Below, piece by piece: positions 49,392 to 57,400 of a DNA stretch of 64,000 nt. Numbering within the stretch: the first letter of the stretch is position 1; every line of letters begins with the position of its first letter. The stretch lies in NCBI RefSeq assembly GCF_001927285.1, contig NZ_MSIG01000011.1, forward strand, positions 101,030 to 165,029, in the 5' to 3' direction. This DNA comes from Mongoliimonas terrestris (GTDB lineage: Bacteria > Pseudomonadota > Alphaproteobacteria > Rhizobiales > Pleomorphomonadaceae). The position numbers were made by a program, and so were the translations under genes. Under the pieces are notes generated by a model. The model had not been told where the DNA came from. It searched no databases and saw only the letters and a program-made list of their open reading frames with translations.

Positions 49392-50188
49392 AGGCCAGCT
49401 CCCGCCCGCGCCGCCTTCATCTCGGCGATTTCCTGCCGGAGCAGCCTCATCTCGGCGATCAGCGCCGCGTTGTCCCCGTGCAGCGCCTCCCGCTCGTCGT
49501 GCGCCACGGTCTGCGCCTCCTCCTGCATGGCCGAGACCACCACGCCGATGAAGAGGTTGAGGACCGCGTAGGTGTGCATCAGGATGAAGGGCACGAAGAA
49601 GGCCCACGCATAGGGGTGCACCTCCATCACCGGCCGCACGATCCCCATCGACCAGCTCTCCAGCGTCATCACCTGGAAGAGCGTGTAGGCCGACGCGCCA
49701 AGCGAGCCGAACCAGTCCGGGAAGGTGGCGCCGAACAGCTTGGTGGCCATCACGGCCGAGACGTAGAACATAAGCGCCAGGAGCACGATGATCGAGCTCA
49801 TGCCCGGCAGCGCCGCGATCAGCCCGCCGATCACCCGCCGCAGCGACGGCACGATGCTGACGAGCCGAAGAACGCGCAGGATCCGCAGCGACCGCAGCAC
49901 CTGCAGCGGCCCGGTAGCCGGCACCAGGGCGATGGCGACCACCAGGAAATCGAAGATGTTCCAGGGCTCGCGGAAGAAGCGCGGCCCGTAGGCGTAGAGC
50001 CGCAGCGCGATCTCCACGACGAAGATCCCCAGGATGATCCGGTCCACCGCCAGGAGCAGCGGCCCGACCGCGGCCATCACCGAGGCGCTGGTCTCCAGCC
50101 CGAGCGTGACGGCGTTCACGATGATGACGGCGACGATGAACTGCTCCCATCGCCGCGACTGGAAGATCTCGATCAGGGTGGACCGCAT
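49388..50188 (-). CDS. Voltage-gated sodium channel, NaChBac/NavAb type
   Basis: This 266-aa six-helix channel has voltage-sensor S4 with Arg at 99, 102, 105 and 108 (RSLRILRVLR), and the selectivity filter TLESWSM at 175-181, the same as in the sodium-selective bacterial Nav channels. The C-terminal tail (about 230-262, ALIAEMRLLRQEIAEMK) is a coiled coil that would tetramerise it. The ATG at 50188 is chosen over an upstream in-frame start. Bacterial Nav channels are best known from alkaliphiles and marine bacteria and may link to motility or pH homeostasis. Confidence 0.92.
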   Translation of the reverse strand: MRSTLIEIFQSRRWEQFIVAVIIVNAVTLGLETSASVMAAVGPLLLAVDRIILGIFVVEIALRLYAYGPRFFREPWNIFDFLVVAIALVPATGPLQVLRSLRILRVLRLVSIVPSLRRVIGGLIAALPGMSSIIVLLALMFYVSAVMATKLFGATFPDWFGSLGASAYTLFQVMTLESWSMGIVRPVMEVHPYAWAFFVPFILMHTYAVLNLFIGVVVSAMQEEAQTVAHDEREALHGDNAALIAEMRLLRQEIAEMKAARAGAGL

Positions 50189-50376
50189 GGTACTCCGGCT
50201 CCGCGTCAGACTGCCGGCATCCGATAGCCGGTCCGCGACGACGGTCAAGCCCAGGTTTGTGGCGCCATTGCAATTGATACAGGGCAAGGGACACCACGGA
50301 CGCCCTCCAATCCGACCCCGCGGGGTTGATGCCCGGTCCTGACGGGATATCATCCCTTTCAGACCCAGAGGATGCC

Positions 50377-50664
50377 ATGGACGACAAGCAAGCTATCGAG
50401 GCGGCCAAGTCGGCGATCGCGGACCTGTTCGGCGGCGAAGGCGCGACGCAGATCTCGTTCGAGGAGATCGAGTTCGACGAGGCTGATCGGCAATGGCGGG
50501 TCGCGATCGACTTCTATCGTCCGCGAACAAACCTCGAAGCACACCTCTTCGGCAACAACGCCGCCGCCCTCGCGCCGCGCTATCGCCGTGATCGGCGGGT
50601 CGTCACCATCGCCGATGCGGATGGCCGGGTTCTCTCCGTGAAAGAGCCGCTCGGGTATGGGTGA
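50377..50664 (+). CDS. Small protein preceding a PIN-domain gene
   Basis: This 95-aa acidic-to-basic protein has an N-terminal helix (KQAIEAAKSAIADLF) and a beta-rich part (ISFEEIEFDEADRQWRVAIDFYR, VVTIADADGRVLSVK). I do not recognise a named family. The ATG follows AGAGGA. It overlaps the PIN gene by 8 bp and would be its coupled partner, in the antitoxin position. Codon use is less GC-biased than the neighbours, suggesting acquisition. Confidence 0.7.
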   Translation: MDDKQAIEAAKSAIADLFGGEGATQISFEEIEFDEADRQWRVAIDFYRPRTNLEAHLFGNNAAALAPRYRRDRRVVTIADADGRVLSVKEPLGYG

Positions 50665-51112
50665 CCGGGCGGCGGTTCTCGACACCAACGTGCTTGTTCC
50701 GCTCCTCTACCTGGAAATCCACCCGTCGGGCCTCGGCGTGGACCGACGCGTGGCGCACTGCCGGCGCCGGGACGTCGAAGACCTCCGCGACGTGCTTGCC
50801 GGGCAGTCCCTGCTCTTCACCGACCACGTGCTGACCGAAGTCTCGAACCTGTTCGACCCGAGCCGCAGCCAACTCGCCCGGGACATCCATGTCGCGCTCG
50901 GCATTTTGGTGGCCGCACACACGGTCGCATGCATTCCGTTCGGCCGGGTTGCCGGTCACACCGCCTATCTGTCGCTCGGGATCACCGATACGGTTTTGCT
51001 GCTGCTTTGCCTGGACGGCGCCATCCTGTTTTCCGCCGATGCGCCTCTTGTCCACCAGAGCGCGGCCCACGGCGGCATCGTCTACGATCTCGCTGATTGG
51101 CGCTCCCGATAG
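50657..51112 (+). CDS. PIN-domain protein, VapC-like candidate
   Basis: This 151-aa protein has the PIN acidic residues in the expected order: LDTNVLVP near the start, a Glu in DHVLTEVSNLF, and the C-terminal ITDTVLLLLCLDGAILFSADAPL with the last Asp residues. PIN proteins are metal-dependent ribonucleases and often toxins. It overlaps the 95-aa protein by 8 bp. The 3' end (50982-51112) is antisense to the read-through tail of the SRAP gene. Toxin function is inferred from the layout only. Confidence 0.75.
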   Translation: MGDRAAVLDTNVLVPLLYLEIHPSGLGVDRRVAHCRRRDVEDLRDVLAGQSLLFTDHVLTEVSNLFDPSRSQLARDIHVALGILVAAHTVACIPFGRVAGHTAYLSLGITDTVLLLLCLDGAILFSADAPLVHQSAAHGGIVYDLADWRSR

Positions 51113-51863
51113 GCCCCCCCCCCCCCCCGAACAAACTCCCCTGCCGCGGCGCATCCTCCTCCGGCTCTTCCGTCCGCTCCGCCTCCACCGTCACCGGCTC
51201 GCTCACCGGGTCCTGCACGCTCGCGTCGTCGTTGCGCACCGCGTTGACTTTCTGGCTCACCGGGATGGCCTCCAGGAGGTCGTCGGGGGCGGGGGCGAGG
51301 AGGTCGGCCACATGGCGGGGTTCGTTGCCGCCGGTGTCGAGCCAGCGGTCCCAGTCGGCCTCCGGCAGGATCACCGGCATGCGATCGTGGATGCCCGCCA
51401 TCAGCCGGTTCGCCGACGTGGTCAGGATGGCTGCCGTGTCCATCTCGCTGCCGTCCGCGCCCATCCAGGCCTCCCAGAGGCCCGCGAATCCGATCGCGCC
51501 GCCGTCGCGGGGACGGATGAAGAAGGGCTGCTTCTCCTTGCCCACGCGCCGCCATTCGTAGAAGCCGCTCGCCGGAACGAGGCAGCGCCGGTGCCGCATG
51601 GACGCCCGGAAGGCGGGCTTCTCCGCGGCGGTCTCGGAGCGCGCGTTGAGAAGCAGCGTGAAGCTCGCCGGGTCCTTCACCCAGGACGGGATGAGGCCCC
51701 AGCGCACCAGGTGGAAGTGCCGCTCGCCCCGCTCGGCGCGGACGATGGCGATCGGCTGGGTCGGGGCGATGTTGTAGCGCGGCGGAAAATTCGGCGTCTC
51801 CACATAGCGGAAGAGCCGTTTCAGGTCCTCCGGCGTCATGGTCAGGGTGTATCGTCCGCACAT
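50982..51863 (-). CDS. SOS response-associated peptidase (SRAP/HMCES-YedK type), extended C-terminus
   Basis: The core of about 245 aa forms covalent crosslinks to abasic sites in single-stranded DNA. The catalytic Cys2 (MCGRYT), Asn73, Glu103 (SGFYEW) and His159 (GIHDRMPVIL) match YedK/HMCES. The core ends in QGSLF (51129-51143), close to the sliding-clamp motif QL[SD]LF, directly before a 15-G coding-strand tract. As read, translation runs on for 48 more residues, antisense to the PIN gene, to a stop at 50982. With one C more or two fewer it would stop at 51082. The ATG at 51863 is certain because Cys2 must be N-terminal. Confidence 0.9.
   Translation of the reverse strand: MCGRYTLTMTPEDLKRLFRYVETPNFPPRYNIAPTQPIAIVRAERGERHFHLVRWGLIPSWVKDPASFTLLLNARSETAAEKPAFRASMRHRRCLVPASGFYEWRRVGKEKQPFFIRPRDGGAIGFAGLWEAWMGADGSEMDTAAILTTSANRLMAGIHDRMPVILPEADWDRWLDTGGNEPRHVADLLAPAPDDLLEAIPVSQKVNAVRNDDASVQDPVSEPVTVEAERTEEPEEDAPRQGSLFGGGGGPIGSANQRDRRRCRRGPRSGGQEAHRRKTGWRRPGKAAAKPYR
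51114..51128. repeat. 15-base C homopolymer between PIN stop and SRAP core end
   Basis: Fifteen consecutive C (51114-51128) begin one base after the PIN stop codon and end exactly at the last core codon of SRAP, where they read as five Gly codons. Such tracts slip during replication, and also during sequencing. Length 15 keeps the current reading to 50982; 13 or 16 gives a stop at 51082; 14 opens a frame to 50603. Confidence 0.9.
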
Positions 51864-51974
51864 GATCGGGTCTCGCCGCAGCAAACCTGTCGCGGCGACG
51901 ATAACGTAAGGCATTTGGCAACTGAACCCGGATAACGTCGATCGACGAACAGCGTCGAGCAAGGGGTAAGGCGG

Positions 51975-52490
51975 GTGAGCGGTGCCGCTGCCATGGAGAT
52001 GGAGGGGGACGAGCTGTCGCCTGCGCGCCTCGCCGAGGCCAACATCCATCCGGACACCCGGTTGGCGACGGACTACCTCAACCATTTCAACGAAGTGGTG
52101 ATGCTCATCGACATGCTGCCGTCGATGCCCGATTGCGCCCCGGACGTGATGGCCTGGGAGCCGCGCTCCTACACGGAGCATTTCCGCCTGTCCCACTTCA
52201 AAGGCCGCGACCTGGCCATCCGGGCCTACGGCACCGTGGCGCCGGACCGGCGCGCCGCGTTCGAGCACACCATCCGCGAGACCGACAAGGCGCTCGCCCT
52301 CGTGCAGTCCCTGATCGTGGAGGCGCCGCTCGACGGCTTGCCGTACGAGGCCTTGGCGGACGTGACGGAGATGCGCGTGAAGCCGCTCCTTGCCCACGCC
52401 ATGGGCCTCATCAACGGCGCGCCGCCCATCGTCATCCAGGCCGACGAATCCGCCGACACCCAGTCGGCCATCGACGCGCTGTTCACCTGA
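51975..52490 (+). CDS. Conserved hypothetical protein, alpha-helical
   Basis: This 171-aa protein shows ATDYLNHFNEVVMLIDMLPSMPDC and TEHFRLSHFKGRDLAIRAYG, and ends SADTQSAIDALFT. It is mostly helical with no signal peptide. It is conserved in Hyphomicrobiales by my recognition but of unknown function. The GTG at 51975 is preceded by AAGGGGTAAGG; an ATG at 51993 is possible. The stop overlaps the NUDIX start (TGATG), so they are co-translated. Confidence 0.75.
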   Translation: MSGAAAMEMEGDELSPARLAEANIHPDTRLATDYLNHFNEVVMLIDMLPSMPDCAPDVMAWEPRSYTEHFRLSHFKGRDLAIRAYGTVAPDRRAAFEHTIRETDKALALVQSLIVEAPLDGLPYEALADVTEMRVKPLLAHAMGLINGAPPIVIQADESADTQSAIDALFT

Positions 52491-52930
52491 TGCGCCCGCC
52501 CGGGCCTCGGCTGGCGGTCAGCGTCGGCGCCTGGCGAAACGGGCGCGTGCTCCTGATCCGCCGCGGTCGCCCGCCGCTGAAGGACCTCTGGACCTTCCCG
52601 GGCGGCCACGTGGACCTTGGCGAGGCGACCGTGGACGCCGCCCGCCGGGAGGTGCTGGAGGAGACCGGGCTCGCCGTCGACCTCGTCGGGGACCCGGTGG
52701 TGCACGAGATCGTCACCCGCGATCCGGCCGGTGCCGTCCTCTCCCACCATGTGCTGCTGGTGCATGCGGCGCTGGTCCTCGGCGACGCCGACCCTGTGGC
52801 GGCCGACGACGCGGCCGAGGCGGCCTTCGTGGCGCCGGAAGCGCTCGGCGCTCTTTCCACCACGCCGCGGCTCGACTATTTCGTGCGTGTCACCGCCGCC
52901 CGCCTGACCCGTACCGATCGCTTGCCCTGA
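52490..52930 (+). CDS. NUDIX hydrolase
   Basis: This 146-aa protein has a complete NUDIX box, GGHVDLGEATVDAARREVLEETGL, following the substrate-proximal DLWTFPGG. It should hydrolyse a nucleoside diphosphate linked to another group; the substrate is not readable. The start overlaps the upstream stop by one base and its own stop overlaps the next ATG by one base, so three genes (51975-53325) form a tightly coupled operon. Confidence 0.9.
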   Translation: MRPPGPRLAVSVGAWRNGRVLLIRRGRPPLKDLWTFPGGHVDLGEATVDAARREVLEETGLAVDLVGDPVVHEIVTRDPAGAVLSHHVLLVHAALVLGDADPVAADDAAEAAFVAPEALGALSTTPRLDYFVRVTAARLTRTDRLP

Positions 52931-53325
52931 TGTCGCGCCGCCGCCCCGCGTTCCTTCCTGTCGCCGTCCTCGGCCTGCTGACGGCCCTCGCGGCGCCGGC
53001 CGTGGCCGAGGACCGCCCCGCCTACGAGCCGGACCTTCTGGAACTCGCCGGCCTCCTCGGCGCCATCTCCTATCTGGACTCGCTCTGCGGCAACCCGCAG
53101 TCCGGCGTCTGGCGGGTGCGGATGAAGGCCCTCGTGGACGCCCAGACCATGTCCGACGACGACCGGCGCCGTTATGTGGACGTCTACAACCGCGGCCAGC
53201 GCACTTTCGCGTCGGTGCATCGCTCCTGCACCGACGACACCCGCCGGGTGCTCAAGCACTATCTGGCCGAAGGCGCCGCGATCACCGACCGGCTGGAGCG
53301 GGCGCCGGGCCGACGCCCCGGTTGA
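52930..53325 (+). CDS. TIGR02301 family exported protein
   Basis: This 131-aa protein has a signal peptide (PAFLPVAVLGLLTALAAPAVA, cleaved near residue 26) and a small helical domain with YEPDLLELAGLLGAISYLDSLC, GVWRVRMKALVDAQ and the second Cys in SVHRSCTDDT, probably disulfide-bonded in the periplasm. The family is restricted to alphaproteobacteria and has no known function. The ATG overlaps the NUDIX stop. Confidence 0.88.
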   Translation: MSRRRPAFLPVAVLGLLTALAAPAVAEDRPAYEPDLLELAGLLGAISYLDSLCGNPQSGVWRVRMKALVDAQTMSDDDRRRYVDVYNRGQRTFASVHRSCTDDTRRVLKHYLAEGAAITDRLERAPGRRPG

Positions 53326-53374
53326 ACCTCCCCGTTTTGGTTATTGATTTATCAACACCTTTGCGCCTGCCGCA

Positions 53375-53389
53375 TTAACGGTGATTAAC
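53375..53389. promoter_or_regulatory. Direct repeat TTAAC-N5-TTAAC
   Basis: Two TTAAC half sites 10 bp apart (one helical turn) lie in the AT-rich 191-bp gap before the 53517 gene. They resemble CtrA half sites, but the known full site is TTAA-N7-TTAAC, so the spacing is one base short. Placement suits control of the downstream small gene. Confidence 0.35.
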
Positions 53390-53516
53390 GAACCGCATTG
53401 CTCCGGCCGGTTTGCCTGATAGTGTGCGAGGCGGGATGGCCCTGACTCGCGCGCTGTTTTCGGCAACGAGATGCGGGCAGGCCACACGGGTTTCGTGATT
53501 CGAAGGTGACAGCCCT

Positions 53517-53777
53517 ATGCGGGACGAAGTTCTCGAGCCGGTGGAGGTCGTGCAGACCGACACCGCAAAGCGCAAGGCCATGGGCTATCTGGAGAAGGCC
53601 TTCGACGACGCCGAAGCCGACGGGGTTCCGACCGACGCGGTCGCCCACGCGGCCCTGTTCGCGGCGATCACCACCCTGGTCGACTGCTTCGGCGAGGAGT
53701 GCGTCGCGACGCTGATCTCCGAACTGCCGGAGCGCATCCATTCGGGCGGATACACGCTCGCCCGCACGCTTCAGTAA
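53517..53777 (+). CDS. Small conserved hypothetical protein
   Basis: This 86-aa helical protein shows KRKAMGYLEKAFDDAEADGVPTDAVAHAALFAAIT and ends with ELPERIHSGGYTLARTL. No signal or membrane segment. I recognise it as the type of short conserved Hyphomicrobiales protein without a named family. It has its own AT-rich upstream region with the TTAAC repeat. Confidence 0.7.
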   Translation: MRDEVLEPVEVVQTDTAKRKAMGYLEKAFDDAEADGVPTDAVAHAALFAAITTLVDCFGEECVATLISELPERIHSGGYTLARTLQ

Positions 53778-53955
53778 GGCGCCCCCCGGCCGCAGCTTTC
53801 GCTCGGAGGACTCCCCGGCGCGGCCGTCTTGGTCGCGGCGATCGAGTCTCCTTGGGCGATAGGGAGTCGCGCGCGGCGGCAAACCCGTGGCATGCTGAGG
53901 CGGGCGCGGAGTGCGAATCGCAGCGCCTTGACACCGGATGCGGCCGGGAACCTTC

Positions 53956-54729
53956 ATGTCCTTTCTGTGCGGTGCGGCCTTGCGGCTGCTGACTGGACTT
54001 TGTTTTGTGACGACCGCCGCCCTGGCCGTGCCCGGGACGGCCGGTGCGGGGCCGATGGCGCCGCGCCTGTCGGGGGAGGGCGGGTTGCTCGCCGGCCCGC
54101 TCGCCAACGACCGTGTCGCGCCGCCGGCCTTTACGGTACCGCTCGACGACTGGAGCGCGGACGCGCCGACCAGCGATCAGGAGGGTGGCGAGGACCCGAC
54201 CGAACTCGGCGAACCCGGTGAACCCACCGCGGAGCCCTCACCGCCGAGCGACCCGGACGCGCCGCTGCCGACCGTCCGCTATGGCACGGCCGACCTGCCG
54301 CCCGCGGTCGCCCGGATGCGCGAGGCTCTCGTCGCGGCCGCCGGCACCGGCGATCCGGCGCGTCTCGCCGACCTGGCAAACGAGGGGGGCGACCCGCCGC
54401 TCTTCTCCTCGGTGGCTGGTGGCGACCCGCTGGACCTCCTCCTTGCCCAGTCGGGCGATCCGGAAGGCCGGGAGATCCTCGCCATCATGCTCGACGTCCT
54501 CGACGCCGGCTGGGTGTCGGTGGAGACCGCGCCCGGTCGCACCAAGTTCGTGTGGCCCTACTTCGCCCAGATGCCCGCCGACCGGCTGACCCCGCCGCAA
54601 ATGGTGGAGCTCTTCCGGATCATCACCGCCGGCGACTTCGACGAGATGCGCAACGCCGGCACCTATGTGTTCTACCGGGTCGAGATCGACCAGGACGGCC
54701 GCTGGCTGACGTTTCTCGCCGGCGAATGA
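53956..54729 (+). CDS. Hypothetical exported protein
   Basis: This 257-aa protein has a signal peptide (SFLCGAALRLLTGLCFVTTAALAVPG), an acidic Pro/Glu-rich linker to about residue 95 and a globular C-terminal domain (YGTADLPPAVARMREAL, FVWPYFAQMPADRLTPPQMVELF, AGTYVFYRVEIDQDGRWLTF). Similar proteins occur in other alphaproteobacteria by my recognition, without function. The ATG at 53956 starts the signal peptide and follows GGGAA; an ATG at 53938 adds six residues. Confidence 0.72.
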   Translation: MSFLCGAALRLLTGLCFVTTAALAVPGTAGAGPMAPRLSGEGGLLAGPLANDRVAPPAFTVPLDDWSADAPTSDQEGGEDPTELGEPGEPTAEPSPPSDPDAPLPTVRYGTADLPPAVARMREALVAAAGTGDPARLADLANEGGDPPLFSSVAGGDPLDLLLAQSGDPEGREILAIMLDVLDAGWVSVETAPGRTKFVWPYFAQMPADRLTPPQMVELFRIITAGDFDEMRNAGTYVFYRVEIDQDGRWLTFLAGE

Positions 54730-54754
54730 ACGAGCCGCTCGTCCCAAGCTTGCA

Positions 54755-54776
54755 AAGTCCCGACCTGTCGGGGCTT
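54755..54776. repeat. Palindrome copy 2 (AAGTCCCGAC...GTCGGGGCTT)
   Basis: AAGTCCCGA-CCTG-TCGGGGCTT folds as a 9-bp stem with one G-T pair, 25 bp after the preceding stop. It is nearly the same as the palindrome at 29090-29110 (ispE 3' end), consistent with a dispersed repeat used as terminator or mRNA 3' protection. Confidence 0.5.
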
Positions 54777-54837
54777 CACGCGCGCAGGCAAGCCCGGACG
54801 GGCGCCGGCCGGTCAGGCCGTGACTCGGGACGAAGTA

Positions 54838-56277
54838 TCAATCGGCCCGCCGGTCGGCGAGGACGCGGCCGGGGTTGAGGATGCCCCTCGGGTCGAGCGC
54901 GTCCTTCAAGGCCCGCATCAGGTCGATCTCCACCGGATCCTTGCCGGCCTCGAGCAGCGCCTGCTTCAGCCGGCCCACCCCGTGCTCGGCGGCGACCGAT
55001 CCCTCGTATCGGGCCACCACCGCGTGGACGAGAGCGTTCATCCGGTCCCATTCGGCGAGGAAAGCGGCCTTGTCGGCACCGACCGGCTGGCTCACGTTGA
55101 AGTGGATGTTGCCGTCGCCCATGTGGCCGAACGGCACCGGCCGGCAGCCGGGAAAGGCCGCCTCCACGGCGCGGATCGCCTCGTCCAGGAAGTCCGGCAC
55201 CTCGTTCACCGCCACCGACACGTCGTGCTTGATCGACCCGCCTTCGAACTTCTGCACCTCCGACATGCCGTGCCGCAGGCGCCAGAAGTCGGCCGCCTGC
55301 GCGCCGGACTGGGCCATCGTCGCGTCCTCGATCTCCCCGGCGTCGAGGGCCTCCGTCAGGCAGGCCTCCATGGCCCGCCGGGCGCCGCCGTCCGCAAGGT
55401 TGCCGCTGATCTCCACGAGCACGTACCAGCCGTGCGGACAGGCGAGCGGCCGGCGGGCGCCGTCGATGTGCCGGACCGCGAAGTCGAGCCCGCGGCCGAT
55501 CATCAGCTCGAACCCGGTCAGCCCGAACCCCGCCGCGGTGCGGGCCCTCACCAGAAGGGCGAGCGCGGCCTGCGGCGTCGCCATGCCGGCGAAGGCGACC
55601 GCCGTCTCGGCCGGCTGCGGGAAGAGCTTCAGCGCCGCCGCCGTGACCACGCCGAGGGTGCCCTCGGAACCGATGAAGAGCTGCTTCAGATCGTAGCCGG
55701 CATTGTCCTTGCGAAGGCGCTTCAGCCCGTTCAGCACCCGCCCGTCGGCCAGCACCACCTCCAGGCCGAGCACCAGATCGCGCATGTTGCCGTAGGCGAG
55801 CACGGCCGTGCCGCCGGCGTTCGTCGCCACGTTGCCGCCGATCCGGCAGGACCCTTGCGAGCCGAGCGTCAGCGGAAACAGCCGACCGGCCTCCGCCGCC
55901 GCGGCCTGCACCGCTTCCAGCGTCACGCCGGCCTCTGCGATCAGCGTGCCGCCGGCCGGGTCGACGGCGCGCACCCGGTTGAGCCGTTCCAGCGACAGGA
56001 CGATCTCGCCCGACCCAGGCACCGGCGTCTGCCCGCCCACGAGCCCGGTGTTGCCGCCCTGCGGCACCACAGCGGTCCCCGTCTCGTGGGCGAGACGCAG
56101 GATGGCCGCCACCTCGCGGGTCGTTCCCGGCCGCAGGACCAGCGGCGTCTCGCCCCGGTAAAGATCGCGCCATTCAACAAGATAGCGCGCCTGGTCGAGA
56201 GGGTCCGTGAGCGCGTGGGACGGACCCACGATGGCGGCGAAGCGGGCGATGAGGTCGGCGGAAGGGGCGGCGCGCAT
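54838..56277 (-). CDS. FAD-linked oxidase, D-2-hydroxyglutarate/glycolate dehydrogenase type
   Basis: This 479-aa VAO-type flavoprotein has the FAD-binding VVPQGGNTGLVGGQTP and GSQGSCRIGGNVATNAGGT in the N-terminal half. The C-terminal catalytic domain has PFGHMGDGNIHFN and AEHGVGRLK with the metal/active-site His residues. The family oxidises D-2-hydroxy acids such as D-lactate, D-2-hydroxyglutarate or glycolate. No GlcE/GlcF partners follow, which favours the single-subunit D-2-hydroxyglutarate type. The ATG at 56277 is the first in frame. Confidence 0.9.
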   Translation of the reverse strand: MRAAPSADLIARFAAIVGPSHALTDPLDQARYLVEWRDLYRGETPLVLRPGTTREVAAILRLAHETGTAVVPQGGNTGLVGGQTPVPGSGEIVLSLERLNRVRAVDPAGGTLIAEAGVTLEAVQAAAAEAGRLFPLTLGSQGSCRIGGNVATNAGGTAVLAYGNMRDLVLGLEVVLADGRVLNGLKRLRKDNAGYDLKQLFIGSEGTLGVVTAAALKLFPQPAETAVAFAGMATPQAALALLVRARTAAGFGLTGFELMIGRGLDFAVRHIDGARRPLACPHGWYVLVEISGNLADGGARRAMEACLTEALDAGEIEDATMAQSGAQAADFWRLRHGMSEVQKFEGGSIKHDVSVAVNEVPDFLDEAIRAVEAAFPGCRPVPFGHMGDGNIHFNVSQPVGADKAAFLAEWDRMNALVHAVVARYEGSVAAEHGVGRLKQALLEAGKDPVEIDLMRALKDALDPRGILNPGRVLADRRAD

Positions 56278-56575
56278 GGCGGGAAGGTAACCCGAGGCAA
56301 GGGGGGCGTCGAGGTGCGGCTGAGGGTGTGATCACATGCGGCCGGTTTGCATCCCGGATCAAGGAAGCCCGGCAAACTATTGCGACAAAATAATCTATGC
56401 ATGCGTCTTCCCGCGGTGCTTCAACACCGGCCCGCACCAGGTCCGATTGCGAGTCCGAAAGCCCGGAAACGAGCGTTGCTGCGGCAGCCTGCCGCGGAGC
56501 CGGCTTGCCAGGATCGTCACGGCTGTGCCATACGGTGCCGGCCTTCGAGAAGCGCCAGAGGCATGGAGAAGACGG

Positions 56576-57394
56576 ATGGCCGAGACGAGTGGGTTGATGG
56601 CGGGCAAGCGCGGCCTGGTCATGGGTGTCGCCAACAACCGATCCATCGCCTGGGGCATCTCCAAGGCCGCCCGCGCCGCCGGGGCCGAACTCGCCTTCAC
56701 CTACCAGGGCGACGCGCTGCGCAAGCGCGTGGAACCGCTCGCCCAGGAACTCGGCGGCGTGGTCGCCGGCCACTGCGACGTCTCCGACCCGGCCACCATC
56801 GACGCGGTGTTCGCCGACCTTGAAGCGCGCTGGGGCACGATCGATTTCGTCGTCCACGCCATTGCCTTCTCCGACAAGGACGAGTTGACCGGCCGCTACG
56901 TGGACACGAGCGCCGACAATTTCCAGAAGACGATGCTGATCTCGTGCTACTCACTGACGGCCGTCGCCCAGCGGGCCGAGAAGCTGATGCCGAACGGCGG
57001 CTCCATCCTCACGCTCACCTACTACGGCGCCGAGAAGGTGATGCCGCACTACAACGTCATGGGCGTCGCCAAGGCGGCGCTGGAGGCGAGCGTGCAGTAT
57101 CTGGCCGTCGACCTCGGTCCCAAGGGCATCCGCGTCAACGCCATCTCGGCCGGCCCGATCAAGACCCTGGCCGCCTCCGGCATCGGCGACTTCCGCTACA
57201 TCCTGAAGTGGAACGAGTACAACGCCCCCCTCCGCCGCACCGTCACCATCGAAGAGGTCGGCGACAGCGGCCTCTACTTCCTCTCCGACCTCAGCCGTTC
57301 GGTCACCGGCGAAGTCCACCACGTGGACAGCGGTTACCACGTGGTCGGCATGAAGGCGGTGGACGCGCCGGACATCAGCGTGGTCAAGGACTGA
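56576..57394 (+). CDS. fabI: Enoyl-[acyl-carrier-protein] reductase FabI
   Basis: This 272-aa NADH-dependent reductase completes fatty acid elongation and is the target of triclosan. Cofactor binding shows GVANNRSIAWGISK; the catalytic pair is Tyr159 and Lys166 (Tyr-x6-Lys), with Tyr149 nearby; HVDSGYHVVGM is the family C-terminus. The ATG at 56576 follows GGAGAAG; the open frame to 56336 is upstream of the conserved protein. Hyphomicrobiales often carry more than one fabI, so another copy may exist. Confidence 0.96.
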   Translation: MAETSGLMAGKRGLVMGVANNRSIAWGISKAARAAGAELAFTYQGDALRKRVEPLAQELGGVVAGHCDVSDPATIDAVFADLEARWGTIDFVVHAIAFSDKDELTGRYVDTSADNFQKTMLISCYSLTAVAQRAEKLMPNGGSILTLTYYGAEKVMPHYNVMGVAKAALEASVQYLAVDLGPKGIRVNAISAGPIKTLAASGIGDFRYILKWNEYNAPLRRTVTIEEVGDSGLYFLSDLSRSVTGEVHHVDSGYHVVGMKAVDAPDISVVKD

Positions 57395-57400
57395 GGCCCG

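Noticed and set aside
48807..50408. Fusion of the sodium channel region and the MOSC domain in one frame
   Set aside because: The open frame over the channel gene is a shadow in another phase; the channel and MOSC proteins each have their own start and stop (TTGA overlap).
51864..51974. LexA box for the SRAP gene
   Set aside because: GAAC occurs once with ACGT at the second position; no GAAC-N7-GAAC repeat despite the family's SOS name.
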